From: Solobacterium sp. UBA1761
GTDB lineage: Bacteria; Bacillota_I; Bacilli_A; Erysipelotrichales; Erysipelotrichaceae
Assembly: GCA_002315565.1 (NCBI GenBank)
Contig: DCHD01000043.1
Location: 38,224 to 64,444 of the forward strand
Length of the DNA stretch: 26,221 bases
Direction: 5' to 3'
In this document: piece by piece, positions 1 through 8,284 of the stretch
Position numbering within the stretch: position 1 is the first letter of the stretch
Layout of the letters: each line of letters starts with the position of its first letter
The notes under the pieces: generated by a model
Databases searched by the model: none
Told to the model about the DNA's origin: nothing
The model's input: only the letters and a program-made list of their open reading frames with translations
Translations under genes and position numbers: made by a program

Positions 1-2676
1 AGCTAATGCCATACCATAACCGTATTCAGCATTATCTTCAAATAATGAGTTAGCCCAAGTTGGACCGTTGCCGTCTTTATCAACTACGAATGGAGTTGAT
101 GGAACTGCTGAACAGTAAATCATTGAACAGCCAGTAGCATTGGCAATCATCATGTCTTTACCAAATAACTGAGAAGCAAGTCTGTAATATGGAGTTTCAC
201 CACAACCAGGACAAGAACCAGATACTTCGAAGTAAGGCATCATGAACTGCATACCCATTACCATATCAGTGTTGAAGTAACCTGTCTTGTATTCAACATC
301 TTTGTACAGGTAATCAGCAATCTTTTCTTCTTTTTCAGCTGCTTCTTCAACGTTTGGAACCATCTTAAGAGCTTTTTCGCCAGTTTCTTTATCAACGCCC
401 TTACATTCAGTAGCACACAGACCACAACCAACACAGTTCATTGGTGAAATCTGGATTCTGTAAGTTAAGCCGTCAGCTTCAGCTTTGCCGAATGCCTTAG
501 ATGGAGCGATTGTTTCAATTGCTTCTGGAGCATTAGCAACTTCGTCTTTGTTTAATAGGAATGCTCTTACTGTAGCATGTGGACATACCATTACACATGA
601 ACCACATTCGATACATAATTTAGAATTCCAAACTGGAACGTTAGTAGCGATGTTTCTCTTTTCTTTGAATGCAACTTCTGTATGGATAGAACCATCTTCG
701 ATACCCCACTTAGTGAAGTGTGAAGTTGGCATATCATAACCATTAAGGTTATTCAGTTCCATTACATGTTCATCAAAGTATTCATCACCAGTCTTCTTTG
801 ATGCATTGATTGTTAAGTCTTTCCATTCAGGTTTAACTTCAACCTTAACTAAGCCGTCTTTACCAGCATCGATAGCGTTGTAGTTGTTCTGAACGATTTC
901 CATACCCTTCTTCATATAAGTCTTTTCAGCCATATGTTTCATATAACCGATAGAGTCTTCAAGAGGCATGATCTGAGTATTTAATGCGAAGAATGCAGAC
1001 TGTAAGATAGTGTTAGTGAATCTGCCCATCTTAGTTTCAGCAGCGATCTTCTTAGCATCGATAATATAGAACTTAGCTTCTTTTTCAGCTAAACCCTTAA
1101 GCATTCTGTTTGGAAGATGCTTTTCGATTTCTTCAGCCTTGATAGTAGTGTTAAGAAGGAATGTTCCACCTTTCTTAAGGTTTCTAACCATATCAAACTT
1201 GAAGCAGTAAGAGTCAAGTGAACAAGATACGAAGTCAGCCTTATCAATGTAGTATGTTGATCTGATTGGAGATGGACCAAATCTTAAGTGAGATCTAGTA
1301 ACACCACCAGCCTTCTTAGAGTCATATGCATAGTAACCCTGAGCATAAAGATCAGTTTCATCACCGATGATCTTGATTGATGATTTGTTAGCTGATACAG
1401 TGCCATCTGATCCTAAACCATAGAACAGACATGAAGTGTAGTCATAATCTAACAGATATGAATCATCACATGGAAGTGACAGATTTGTTAAATCATCAAC
1501 GATACCGATTGTGAATTCATTCTTTGGTTCTGCTTTAGCAAGTTCATCATAAACAGCCTTAATGTGTTTAGGCTGAGTATCATGTGAACCTAAGCCATAA
1601 CGGCCACCTGTGATAACCAGGTTCTTATCTTTAAGTGCATCAACAACATCTAAGTATAGAGGTTCTCTAGCACCCATTTCTTTAGTTCTGTCTAATACAG
1701 CAATCTTCTTAACTGTTGCAGGTAATACTGCTGTTAAGTACTTAACTGAGAATGGACGGTAAAGATGAACTTTGATTAAGCCGACTTTTTCACCCTTCTT
1801 AGTTAAATCATCAACTGTTTCTCTGATTGTTTCAGTAACTGAACCCATAGCGATGATAATACGTTCAGCATCTTTAGCACCATAGTAAGTGAATGGAGCA
1901 TAATCTCTGCCTGTAAATTCGCTTACAGCCTTCATATACTTGGCAACGATTTCAGGAACTGCTTCGTAATGTTTATTCTGAGCTTCTACACCCTGGAAGA
2001 AGATATCATCATTTTCATTACCACCACGAGTAACTGGGTTAGTATGTGGATTCATTGCTCTAGACTTGAAATCTTCAAGAGCTTTCTTGTCTAACAGACT
2101 AGCCATGAAATCCTGATCCATAACTTCAATCTTCTGAACTTCATGAGATGTTCTGAAACCATCGAAGAAATGAATAAATGGAACTGAACCTTCAATTGCT
2201 GATAAGTGAGCTACACCAGCAAGGTCCATTGCTTCCTGAACTGAATGAGATGCAAGCATGCATACACCAGTCTGACGGCAAGCGTATACGTCTTCGTGAT
2301 CACCGAAGATGTTTAATGATCTCTTAGCCAGAGATCTAGCTGCTACATGGATTACACCTGGAAGATATTCACCAGCCATCTTGTAGATGTTTGGAATCAT
2401 CAGCAGTAAACCCTGAGAAGCTGTGAATGTTGTTGCTAAAGCACCACCCTGTAATGCACCATGAACTGCACCAGCAGCGCCACCTTCTGCCTGAAGTTCA
2501 GCAACTTTGACCTTGGTACCAAAGATATTCTTTCTACCCTGAGTAGACCACTGGTCAACAACTTCAGCCATTGGAGAAGATGGAGTAATTGGATAGATAG
2601 CTGCTACTTCAGTAAACATATAAGCCGCTGTACTACAAGCAGTGTTTCCATCCATTGACATAAATTTTTTGGACAT
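1..2676 (-). CDS. nifJ: Pyruvate:ferredoxin (flavodoxin) oxidoreductase, 3' end missing
   Basis: This enzyme oxidatively decarboxylates pyruvate with CoA to acetyl-CoA and CO2 and reduces ferredoxin, a cytoplasmic reaction central to anaerobic fermentation. The frame runs from ATG 2676 off the left edge, giving 892 codons of the roughly 1170 usual for the family. The N-terminal domain has the YPITPSS stretch at residues 28-34. Two 4Fe-4S ferredoxin motifs are visible: C688, C691, C694, C698 followed by Pro, and C748, C751, C754, C758. The thiamine-diphosphate domain has begun, with proximal-cluster cysteines C822, C825 and C850 in the spacing known from Desulfovibrio PFOR. The fourth ligand and the end of that domain lie outside the window. 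The start is supported by the strong site TAGGAGGG, six bases upstream. The gene appears to be transcribed alone from its own promoter. Confidence 0.97.
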   Translation of the reverse strand, partial: MSKKFMSMDGNTACSTAAYMFTEVAAIYPITPSSPMAEVVDQWSTQGRKNIFGTKVKVAELQAEGGAAGAVHGALQGGALATTFTASQGLLLMIPNIYKMAGEYLPGVIHVAARSLAKRSLNIFGDHEDVYACRQTGVCMLASHSVQEAMDLAGVAHLSAIEGSVPFIHFFDGFRTSHEVQKIEVMDQDFMASLLDKKALEDFKSRAMNPHTNPVTRGGNENDDIFFQGVEAQNKHYEAVPEIVAKYMKAVSEFTGRDYAPFTYYGAKDAERIIIAMGSVTETIRETVDDLTKKGEKVGLIKVHLYRPFSVKYLTAVLPATVKKIAVLDRTKEMGAREPLYLDVVDALKDKNLVITGGRYGLGSHDTQPKHIKAVYDELAKAEPKNEFTIGIVDDLTNLSLPCDDSYLLDYDYTSCLFYGLGSDGTVSANKSSIKIIGDETDLYAQGYYAYDSKKAGGVTRSHLRFGPSPIRSTYYIDKADFVSCSLDSYCFKFDMVRNLKKGGTFLLNTTIKAEEIEKHLPNRMLKGLAEKEAKFYIIDAKKIAAETKMGRFTNTILQSAFFALNTQIMPLEDSIGYMKHMAEKTYMKKGMEIVQNNYNAIDAGKDGLVKVEVKPEWKDLTINASKKTGDEYFDEHVMELNNLNGYDMPTSHFTKWGIEDGSIHTEVAFKEKRNIATNVPVWNSKLCIECGSCVMVCPHATVRAFLLNKDEVANAPEAIETIAPSKAFGKAEADGLTYRIQISPMNCVGCGLCATECKGVDKETGEKALKMVPNVEEAAEKEEKIADYLYKDVEYKTGYFNTDMVMGMQFMMPYFEVSGSCPGCGETPYYRLASQLFGKDMMIANATGCSMIYCSAVPSTPFVVDKDGNGPTWANSLFEDNAEYGYGMALA

Positions 2677-2682
2677 TTTCGA

Positions 2683-2707
2683 CCCTCCTAATCCACTTTA
2701 TATTATA
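2683..2707 (-). promoter_or_regulatory. Putative promoter -10 and ribosome binding site for the PFOR gene
   Basis: A perfect TATAAT lies at 2707-2702 on the minus strand and a TAGGAGGG Shine-Dalgarno at 2690-2683, which would give a leader of about 20 bases. No convincing -35 hexamer is visible at the expected distance. That position falls inside the terminator hairpin of the upstream gene. Confidence 0.45.
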
Positions 2708-2711
2708 GAAC

Positions 2712-2734
2712 AAAAAAAGCGCTTTAGAGCGCTT
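2712..2734 (-). terminator. Intrinsic terminator of the ATP-grasp gene
   Basis: The hairpin has 7 bp arms at 2717-2723 and 2728-2734 (AAGCGCT/AGCGCTT) with a 4-base loop. On the minus strand it is followed by a run of seven T. The first arm overlaps the TAA stop codon of the ATP-grasp gene. Confidence 0.85.
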
Positions 2735-3725
2735 AAGAATATATAACTTTATCAAACTTCTCTTTTAGACCGATTCGATCAGATTCAAGATGCTGTTTTG
2801 ACTGATAGATATCATATCCCGGATATTCATTTCCTTCTACGACATCAATACCTTTTTCACTCAGGCAGAAGTCCCAGCCGACAAACGGAATCTGTGGTAC
2901 AACCATGGCCATTTTCTTTGCCTGTTCAATTATTTCATCAAAGCAAGGTACTTTGAATCCAACTATTTCATGTCCTGTATAAGGATGATGAGTATATTCA
3001 ATTCCTTCTTTATCAAGTGCAACTTTTCTTATTACACCATCTTCATCAACTACAGTAAACAAGCCTCCGTTATTGAAGTTATCAACAACTTTACCATTGT
3101 TTCCGATACGTATTGCTCTGAAGAGAATATGAACATCATCACCTTTTCTTAATGTCACAATACGTAATGTATTTATTGAACAAGGATAGACATCAGACAT
3201 ACGTTTATCCTGAACAATCTTTTCTTCAAGAAGATACTGACCCTTCGACATACATAACTCATACAGTTCTTTAATATCTTTGTCTTTTGAATCCACAACT
3301 TCAATACCATAGCCGCACATTCCATCAGTTGGTTTTGCCATAAATACAGGATGTTTCTTAACAAACTCAACATATTCTTCATACGATTGAGTTTTAAGGT
3401 CAACAAAATCTCTCTTTATGAAATCTTTGAAAGTTCTTAAGAAATCAGGTTTATGGCTGAATAAGTGATAATACTCTCGATTGTTCAGATATTTTACATA
3501 CTCGTTGTTTATGGTTCTGGTGATATAGGTTTTACGCTGTACATGATTTAATTCTTCAAAGTTGAAGACAAAATAATCCATATACCCTGCTCCATATCTG
3601 AATCCGCAGATAATCACATCAATCAGAATATAAAGGTATGGTTTTTTAGAACGCTTTACAATCTTTTTAAGTATTGAAAACATTCTTTTGAAGTCAATCG
3701 AGAAAAGTCTTTTTATGAAGTACAT
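2733..3725 (-). CDS. Sugar-transfer-associated ATP-grasp family protein
   Basis: This 330-residue protein resembles the sugar-transfer-associated ATP-grasp family, whose members occur in polysaccharide and cell-surface loci. The usual chemistry of the fold is ATP-dependent ligation of a carboxylate to an amine or thiol. The substrate here is unknown. Visible ATP-grasp features are the nucleotide-binding lysine in MAKPTDG (K131), the acidic hinge LLEEKI (E167, E168), N185 and R188 in SINTLRIV, a glycine-rich NNGGLFTVVDEDG stretch (218-230), and metal-binding residues D285, E297 and N299 in the C-terminal VGWDF and VEGN segments. Residues 30-47 are hydrophobic and could contact the membrane. 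No glycosyltransferase or other partner is adjacent. There is no Shine-Dalgarno before ATG 3725, and a TATAAT ends seven bases upstream, suggesting a leaderless transcript. A start at M15 is possible but also lacks a good site. Confidence 0.8.
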   Translation of the reverse strand: MYFIKRLFSIDFKRMFSILKKIVKRSKKPYLYILIDVIICGFRYGAGYMDYFVFNFEELNHVQRKTYITRTINNEYVKYLNNREYYHLFSHKPDFLRTFKDFIKRDFVDLKTQSYEEYVEFVKKHPVFMAKPTDGMCGYGIEVVDSKDKDIKELYELCMSKGQYLLEEKIVQDKRMSDVYPCSINTLRIVTLRKGDDVHILFRAIRIGNNGKVVDNFNNGGLFTVVDEDGVIRKVALDKEGIEYTHHPYTGHEIVGFKVPCFDEIIEQAKKMAMVVPQIPFVGWDFCLSEKGIDVVEGNEYPGYDIYQSKQHLESDRIGLKEKFDKVIYS

Positions 3726-3731
3726 ATGTTA

Positions 3732-3737
3732 ATTATA
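3732..3737 (-). promoter_or_regulatory. -10 element placed for a leaderless ATP-grasp mRNA
   Basis: A perfect TATAAT at 3737-3732 is followed by TAACAT and then the ATG at 3725, so the expected transcription start coincides with the A of the start codon. No Shine-Dalgarno is present. The -35 region falls inside the upstream terminator hairpin and matches the consensus poorly. Confidence 0.55.
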
Positions 3738-3767
3738 TAAAAAATATCGTTAATAGTAACGATATTT
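3738..3767 (-). terminator. Intrinsic terminator of the rny-ymdB unit
   Basis: An 11 bp perfect AT-rich stem (arms 3742-3752 and 3757-3767) with a 4-base loop is followed on the minus strand by a T run. The first transcribed arm overlaps the TAA stop of ymdB (3768-3766). Confidence 0.8.
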
Positions 3768-4548
3768 AATATGGTCTTATCTGAATTCTTTCAATAGCTG
3801 TCGCTATCTTTTGGTTTTCATCGATGTCAATCACAACGCCACAGCATACACCTTTATTATCGGCAACAGTAAATCTTGTTTCCATTCCTTTTACTCTGGC
3901 ATTGATGCATTCTTCGATGTCTCTACCAATTATTGAATCATAGGCTCCGCACATTCCGGCATCTGAGATAAAAGCCAGATTGCCGATTATTCTTTCATCA
4001 GCAGTCTGAACATGAGTATGAGTGCCGATAACAGCAATCAGTTTTTCTTTGTAATACTCAGCAAAAATACGCTTTTCAGCAGTAGCTTCTCCATGCAGAT
4101 CAACAAAGCAGATATCATATCTGTTCTTTTCTTTTTCAAGAAGCTCATCCATTGTCGCAAAAGGCGATGCACTTGTCTCGTTCATCATGGCTTCACACTG
4201 TAACGAAACAACCATCAGCCTTAGATCTTTAACTCTTACAATAATATGGTCTAGGCAGTCATCAACATACTTGATGTGATTTCTTGGACAGACAAGCCTG
4301 TCCATAAGCGTCAGATTCTCAAAGATATCTGATTTTGAGAAAGTGTGATTACCCATTGTAATAACATCTATTCCGGTATTTCTTAACTGATTGTAGATCT
4401 TGTAGGTAATACCTTTTCCATGTGCAGAATTTTCACCATTGGCAATTACGATATCCGGTTTATATTCTTCCTTAAGTTTATCTAAGCAAGAAAGGACGAT
4501 TTCTCGTCCTTGTCTGGCTACAATATCTCCAAAAAATAAAATCCTCAT
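3766..4548 (-). CDS. ymdB: YmdB-family metallophosphoesterase (2',3'-cyclic nucleotide phosphodiesterase)
   Basis: This 260-residue protein matches the TIGR00282/YmdB family in length and motifs. In Bacillus subtilis the family hydrolyses 2',3'-cyclic nucleotides and influences biofilm and motility decisions. The dinuclear-metal ligands are all visible: D8 in FFGDIV, E39 and N40 in NGENSAHGKG, N67 and H68 in GNHTF, H152 in DLHGEA, and H177 and H179 in GTHTHVQTADERI. The start codon overlaps the rny stop codon by one base (TAATG), so translation is probably coupled. Pairing with RNase Y is conserved in many Firmicutes and fits a role in handling products of RNA decay. A terminator ends the unit. 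Confidence 0.95.
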   Translation of the reverse strand: MRILFFGDIVARQGREIVLSCLDKLKEEYKPDIVIANGENSAHGKGITYKIYNQLRNTGIDVITMGNHTFSKSDIFENLTLMDRLVCPRNHIKYVDDCLDHIIVRVKDLRLMVVSLQCEAMMNETSASPFATMDELLEKEKNRYDICFVDLHGEATAEKRIFAEYYKEKLIAVIGTHTHVQTADERIIGNLAFISDAGMCGAYDSIIGRDIEECINARVKGMETRFTVADNKGVCCGVVIDIDENQKIATAIERIQIRPY

Positions 4549-6101
4549 TACTTGGCTACTTCGCTTGCGCGTGTTTCTCTGATGACAGTAACTTTAATCT
4601 GACCAGGATATGTAAGTTCGTTTTCAATACGATCCTTAATCTGCTGAGCAATCAGATAACACTTAGTATCATCAACCTTTTCAGGTACAACCATAACTCT
4701 AACTTCTCTGCCGGCCTGAATAGCATATGCTTTTTCAACACCATCATAGTCCTGAGCAATCTTTTCAAGTGCTTCAAGACGAGAGATATAGTTTTCAATA
4801 CCTTCATATCTTGCACCAGGTCTTGCTGCTGATAATGTATCAGCTGCAGCAACCAGGTAAGAAATAAGTCCATTAGGAGCAACATCGCCATGGTGAGATT
4901 CAATCGCATTGATTACAGCTTCATTTTCACCATATTTCTTGGCAAGTTTAGCACCAAGTTCTACGTGTGTACCTTCCTGTTCAAAGTCAACTGCCTTACC
5001 AATGTCATGTAACAGACCGGCACGCTTAGCTACCTGCTGGTTTAAACCAAGTTCAGCAGCCATCATACCTGCCAGTGATGCAACTTCCATTGAGTGTTCT
5101 AAACCATTCTGTCCATATGAATATCTGTATCTCATACGGCCTAACAGTTTGATAAGTTCCTTATCCATTCTGCCAATCTTCAGTTTGAAGCAAGCTTCTT
5201 CACCGATCTTGGCAATAGTCTGATCCATTTCCTTAGTCTGTTTTTCAACAACTTCTTCAATTCTTCCAGGCTGGATTCTACCATCTTTAATCAGCTGTTC
5301 AAGAGATAATCTGGCAATTTCTCTTCTGATTGGATTGAAGCAGGAAATAGTGATGGCTTCAGGTGTATCATCAATAATCAGATCTACACCGGTAGCCTGT
5401 TCGATAGCACGGATATTTCTTCCTTCTCTACCGATGATTCTGCCCTTTGTTTCTTCACTTGGAAGTGCAACAACAGAAATAGTTCTGTCCAGTGTTTCTT
5501 CTTGCGAATAGCGCTGAATGGCAGTAGCGATAATTTCCTGTGAAAGTTCATGAGCCTTGTTCTTGGCGTCTTCTTCGCAATCACGAACATATGCGCCCAT
5601 TTCAGCTTCCATCTTCTTTTCAATTACTTCTTTTAATTCTCTCTGAGCTTCTTCCTGAGACATGTTGGATACTTTCTCAAGTAAAGCAATCTGACCATCA
5701 ATTCTAGACTGAAGGTCTTTTTCCATTTTATCTAGTTGTAATGATTTTTCTTCGTTTCGTTTTACTCTTTCGTCCAGTTTCTTTTCTTTCTGTGTCAGTG
5801 ATTCATCACGGAAATTCAGAGAATCTTCTCTTCTTAAAAGTTTGTTCTCCTGATCCTGAACTTCTTTTCTTAACTCTTTGATTTCTTTTTCGGCCTGAAG
5901 TTTCAGATTATAAGCTTCAGTTTTGCCTTCTAAGATAGCTTCATTGACAGTATTTTTAGCTTTGGACTTAGCCTCGTCTAAAATACTTTTTGCTTCTGCT
6001 TTGGCCTTAATCACACCAAAATAGTTTAAAGCAACTACAATGATTACACCGATTACTAAACCTACAACAATCAACAAAATGGGATTAACGTTTTCAAGCA
6101 T
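4548..6101 (-). CDS. rny: Ribonuclease Y
   Basis: This membrane-anchored endoribonuclease starts mRNA decay in Firmicutes. The 517-residue product has the full family layout: an N-terminal membrane segment (about residues 5-28), a long charged coiled coil (about 30-190), a KH RNA-binding domain with the GREG loop at 224-227, and an HD metal-dependent nuclease domain with the catalytic HD pair H365-D366 in LLHDIGK. I chose ATG 6101 because it has a GGGAGGAAAG ribosome binding site two bases upstream and starts right before the membrane helix. A longer in-frame start at 6149 would add 16 residues, has no such site, and lies close to the predicted transcription start. A promoter upstream allows expression separate from recA. 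ymdB follows with a one-base overlap. Confidence 0.97.
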   Translation of the reverse strand: MLENVNPILLIVVGLVIGVIIVVALNYFGVIKAKAEAKSILDEAKSKAKNTVNEAILEGKTEAYNLKLQAEKEIKELRKEVQDQENKLLRREDSLNFRDESLTQKEKKLDERVKRNEEKSLQLDKMEKDLQSRIDGQIALLEKVSNMSQEEAQRELKEVIEKKMEAEMGAYVRDCEEDAKNKAHELSQEIIATAIQRYSQEETLDRTISVVALPSEETKGRIIGREGRNIRAIEQATGVDLIIDDTPEAITISCFNPIRREIARLSLEQLIKDGRIQPGRIEEVVEKQTKEMDQTIAKIGEEACFKLKIGRMDKELIKLLGRMRYRYSYGQNGLEHSMEVASLAGMMAAELGLNQQVAKRAGLLHDIGKAVDFEQEGTHVELGAKLAKKYGENEAVINAIESHHGDVAPNGLISYLVAAADTLSAARPGARYEGIENYISRLEALEKIAQDYDGVEKAYAIQAGREVRVMVVPEKVDDTKCYLIAQQIKDRIENELTYPGQIKVTVIRETRASEVAK

Positions 6102-6153
6102 AACTTTCCTCCCATTAATTACTTCTAAATTTGGTTTTATGAAAACCATTACA

Positions 6154-6183
6154 ATTATAGTACATTCGCCACTCTTTAAGCAA
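6154..6183 (-). promoter_or_regulatory. Promoter upstream of rny
   Basis: TTGCTT (6183-6178) and a perfect TATAAT (6159-6154) are separated by 18 bases on the minus strand, downstream of the recA stop. The leader would be about 45 bases. This suggests that rny-ymdB is transcribed independently of pgsA-recA. Confidence 0.55.
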
Positions 6184-6209
6184 ACAAAAAAGAAGAACTA
6201 GTCTTCTTT
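6181..6209 (-). terminator. Probable weak intrinsic terminator after recA
   Basis: A 7 bp A/T-rich stem (AAGAAGA at 6190-6196, TCTTCTT at 6202-6208) with a 5-base loop holds the recA TAG stop in its loop region. On the minus strand it is followed by TTTTTGTTTG. The stem is weak, so some read-through into rny is likely. Confidence 0.5.
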
Positions 6210-7217
6210 CTTGAACAATTCAGTTTTGATTTTTTCAGTGATTTCTTTATCGATTTCAGGATTGGCAATAAGGAAACTTCTGACTGCATCTTTGCCCTGT
6301 CCGATCTTTTCGCCATTGTAGGCATACCATGAACCGGATTTATCAATAACACCAAGTTCTTCACCGAGTGAAACAACTTCCGAAACATGTGAGATTCCTT
6401 CACCATAATAGATTTCAACCTGACATGCTTTGAACGGTGGAGCAACTTTGTTCTTGGCAACTTTGACATTGACCTTATTACCGATAACATCCGCACCGTT
6501 TTTGATTGCTTCTGACTTTCTGATTTCAAGTCTTATAGAAGCATAGAATTTTAGGGCTTTACCACCGGTAGTAGTCTCAGGATTGCCGAACATTACACCA
6601 ACTTTTTCTCTTAACTGGTTGATGAAGATAGTAGTACAGTTGTTAGTGTTCATGGCTCCGGCCAGCTTACGCATAGCTTTTGACATCAGTCTTGCATGTA
6701 AACCAATATTGCTGTCAGCCATTTCTCCATCAAGTTCAGCCTGTGGTACAAGGGCTGCAACTGAGTCCACAACAATCAGGTCAATCGCACCTGATCTGAT
6801 AAGAACTTCAGTGATTTCAAGAGCCTGTTCACCTGAATCTGGCTGAGAAAGAATCAGTTCGTCAATATCAACTCCAAGCGCCTTTGCGTACTTAGGGTCA
6901 ATCGCATGTTCAGCATCGATAAATGCAGCTTTGCCGCCATCTTTCTGACATTCAGCAATAGCCTGTAAAGCAAGAGTTGTTTTACCACTTGACTCAGGGC
7001 CATAGACTTCAATAATTCTTCCTTTTGGAAAACCGCCAACACCAAGACAATGGTCAATAGATAAAGAACCGCTTGAAATAACATTTACTTCAACATTTGG
7101 TCTTTCTCCAAGTTTCATAATGGAGCCTTTGCCATACTGTTTTTCAATCTGTTTCAAAGCTTCATTAAGAAGTTCTTCTTTCTTTTCCTGATCAATAACT
7201 TTGTTTTCTTTTTCCAT
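6198..7217 (-). CDS. recA: Recombinase A
   Basis: RecA forms ATP-dependent filaments on single-stranded DNA, catalyses strand exchange and triggers LexA self-cleavage. The 339-residue product has Walker A GPESSGKT at 73-80 (K79), the Walker B region LIVVDSVAAL, loop L1 around MADSNIGLHARLMS and loop L2 around FGNPETTTGGKALKFYAS, followed by the usual C-terminal domain. ATG 7217 is preferred because AGGAGG lies about nine bases upstream and the product begins MEKEN like other Firmicute RecA proteins. A TTG at 7259 would add 14 residues, upstream of the ribosome binding site. The gene follows pgsA with a gap of about 50 bases. No classic Bacillus LexA box is visible, but a 14-base palindrome lies in that gap. 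Confidence 0.98.
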   Translation of the reverse strand: MEKENKVIDQEKKEELLNEALKQIEKQYGKGSIMKLGERPNVEVNVISSGSLSIDHCLGVGGFPKGRIIEVYGPESSGKTTLALQAIAECQKDGGKAAFIDAEHAIDPKYAKALGVDIDELILSQPDSGEQALEITEVLIRSGAIDLIVVDSVAALVPQAELDGEMADSNIGLHARLMSKAMRKLAGAMNTNNCTTIFINQLREKVGVMFGNPETTTGGKALKFYASIRLEIRKSEAIKNGADVIGNKVNVKVAKNKVAPPFKACQVEIYYGEGISHVSEVVSLGEELGVIDKSGSWYAYNGEKIGQGKDAVRSFLIANPEIDKEITEKIKTELFKKED

Positions 7218-7240
7218 AATTATTTTTCCTCCTGACTCAT

Positions 7241-7254
7241 ATTTGTACGCAAAT
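7241..7254. promoter_or_regulatory. 14-base inverted repeat just upstream of the recA ribosome binding site
   Basis: ATTTG-TACG-CAAAT is an inverted repeat with 5 bp arms and a 4-base centre, located between the pgsA stop and the recA Shine-Dalgarno. Its position would suit an operator, but it does not match the Bacillus LexA consensus and may be chance. Confidence 0.2.
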
Positions 7255-7267
7255 TTCAAAATTCCTA

Positions 7268-7861
7268 CTAATATGACTCAAAAATGTAATCTTTCAGCTT
7301 ATAAAAGTATGAATATCCGCTCATTGCCGATACAAATGTTGCACACCATACCAGAAAATCATCAAGCGGAACATTGATAAGTTCACAAGGAAGATTGTTT
7401 AAAAGAACAAATATAATTGCAAACATCTGTAGAACGGTTTTAAGTTTTCCCATGAAACCGGCAGCAACTACAACACCTTTATTTGCGGCAATCATTCTGC
7501 AGCAGTCAACAATTGTATCTCTGGCAAGCATCACAATAACCGGAACAATCGGAATCATTCCTTTATAACCCATGATAATAAGGCAAGTATTGACAAGAAG
7601 CTTGTCGGCAATCGGATCAGCAAACTTTCCGAATGTCGTAATCATATTTCTTTTTCTTGCAATATTGCCATCCAGAAAATCGGTAAATGACGCAACTGCA
7701 AATATGCCAAGAAGTATCAGATTCTGTACAGAAATAGTAATATTTCCAACTTCCAACACTTTAAAAACGATACCAAAATCAGCGTATGGGAACAGCCATA
7801 CAAGCACCAGAACCGGTACCAGGAATATTCTGAATACTGTAAGTTTATTAGGTAAATTCAT
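7268..7861 (-). CDS. pgsA: CDP-diacylglycerol--glycerol-3-phosphate 3-phosphatidyltransferase
   Basis: This membrane enzyme makes phosphatidylglycerol phosphate, the committed step to phosphatidylglycerol. The 197-residue product has the complete CDP-alcohol phosphotransferase motif D64-G65-x2-A68-R69-x8-G78-x3-D82-x3-D86. Hydrophobic segments lie near residues 10-25, 45-60, 90-115 and 135-155. It starts MNLPNKLTVFRI, typical of the family. The start at 7861 is preceded by a modest GGTGG site and a clear promoter. It is the first gene of the block leading to recA. In Bacillus subtilis cinA lies between pgsA and recA, but here it is absent. Confidence 0.95.
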   Translation of the reverse strand: MNLPNKLTVFRIFLVPVLVLVWLFPYADFGIVFKVLEVGNITISVQNLILLGIFAVASFTDFLDGNIARKRNMITTFGKFADPIADKLLVNTCLIIMGYKGMIPIVPVIVMLARDTIVDCCRMIAANKGVVVAAGFMGKLKTVLQMFAIIFVLLNNLPCELINVPLDDFLVWCATFVSAMSGYSYFYKLKDYIFESY

Positions 7862-7886
7862 GTGTTTATTATACCACCTACATATT

Positions 7887-7914
7887 ATTATAACTTTACT
7901 TTACATATTTTCAA
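7887..7914 (-). promoter_or_regulatory. Promoter for pgsA-recA
   Basis: TTGAAA (7914-7909) and TATAAT (7892-7887) are separated by 16 bases on the minus strand, directly after the rnpB terminator. The predicted start of transcription is near 7880, giving a leader of about 20 bases. Confidence 0.65.
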
Positions 7915-7923
7915 GTTTACATA

Positions 7924-7949
7924 TTAAAGAAAAAGCACTTGCGTGCTTT
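7924..7949 (-). terminator. Intrinsic terminator of RNase P RNA
   Basis: AAAGCAC and GTGCTTT arms (7943-7949 and 7932-7938) close a GCAA tetraloop on the minus strand, followed by TTCTTT. It lies six bases beyond the inferred 3' end of rnpB. Confidence 0.85.
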
Positions 7950-7954
7950 ATATC

Positions 7955-8284
7955 AATAACATCGAATAAGCCATGTTCTGTACTGGATAATCATTTATCT
8001 CAACAATGTTGCCGGATTTTACTTCAGTTTGCTAGATCCGGTTCCCCTACCAAATTTGGGTTTCTCGCTTATGGGGTTTATCACGTTCCACTCTTTCCTT
8101 TCGGAAAGTTTCGTCACTTTGACACTTTTACAGGTATAGACCATAGTCACCCTTAGGTCATCACCAGCCGTCAGTTGCCTGCCTGAGCTTATTTATTAAC
8201 TCAGCATAAACACTACAGTCATCGCAGACTGTGCGAGCATGGACTTTCCTCTAGTTAAAAACCAGCGATTATCTGGATGTTATT
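7955..8284 (-). ncRNA. rnpB: RNase P RNA component
   Basis: This is the catalytic RNA that removes 5' leaders from pre-tRNAs. The minus strand contains the hallmark P4 5' segment GAGGAAAGTCCATGCTCGC near the 5' end, the P15-loop signature GGTAGGGGAACC, preceded by AACCCAAATTT, and the 3' conserved ACAGAACATGGCTTAT. Ends were set by a 9 bp P1 helix: AATAACATC at 8284-8276 pairs with GATGTTATT at 7963-7955. At about 330 nt it is shorter than the roughly 400 nt Bacillus RNA. The P15 region looks like the B type, but I have not folded it. Its 5' end overlaps the last bases of gpsB, matching the gpsB-rnpB neighbourhood of Bacillus. Ends are good to a few bases. Confidence 0.95.

Noticed and set aside
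4909..5223. Plus-strand open frame antisense to rny
   Set aside because: A shadow of the HD-domain coding region, with no ribosome binding site and biased composition.
6176..6529. Minus-strand open frame in another phase inside recA
   Set aside because: Overlaps the RecA C-terminal coding region completely. Lys/Ser-rich translation without domains.
7572..8156. Plus-strand open frame of 194 codons crossing the pgsA start and rnpB
   Set aside because: It runs antisense to pgsA and RNase P RNA, both firmly identified, and has no family features. Antisense frames over rnpB are a common misannotation.
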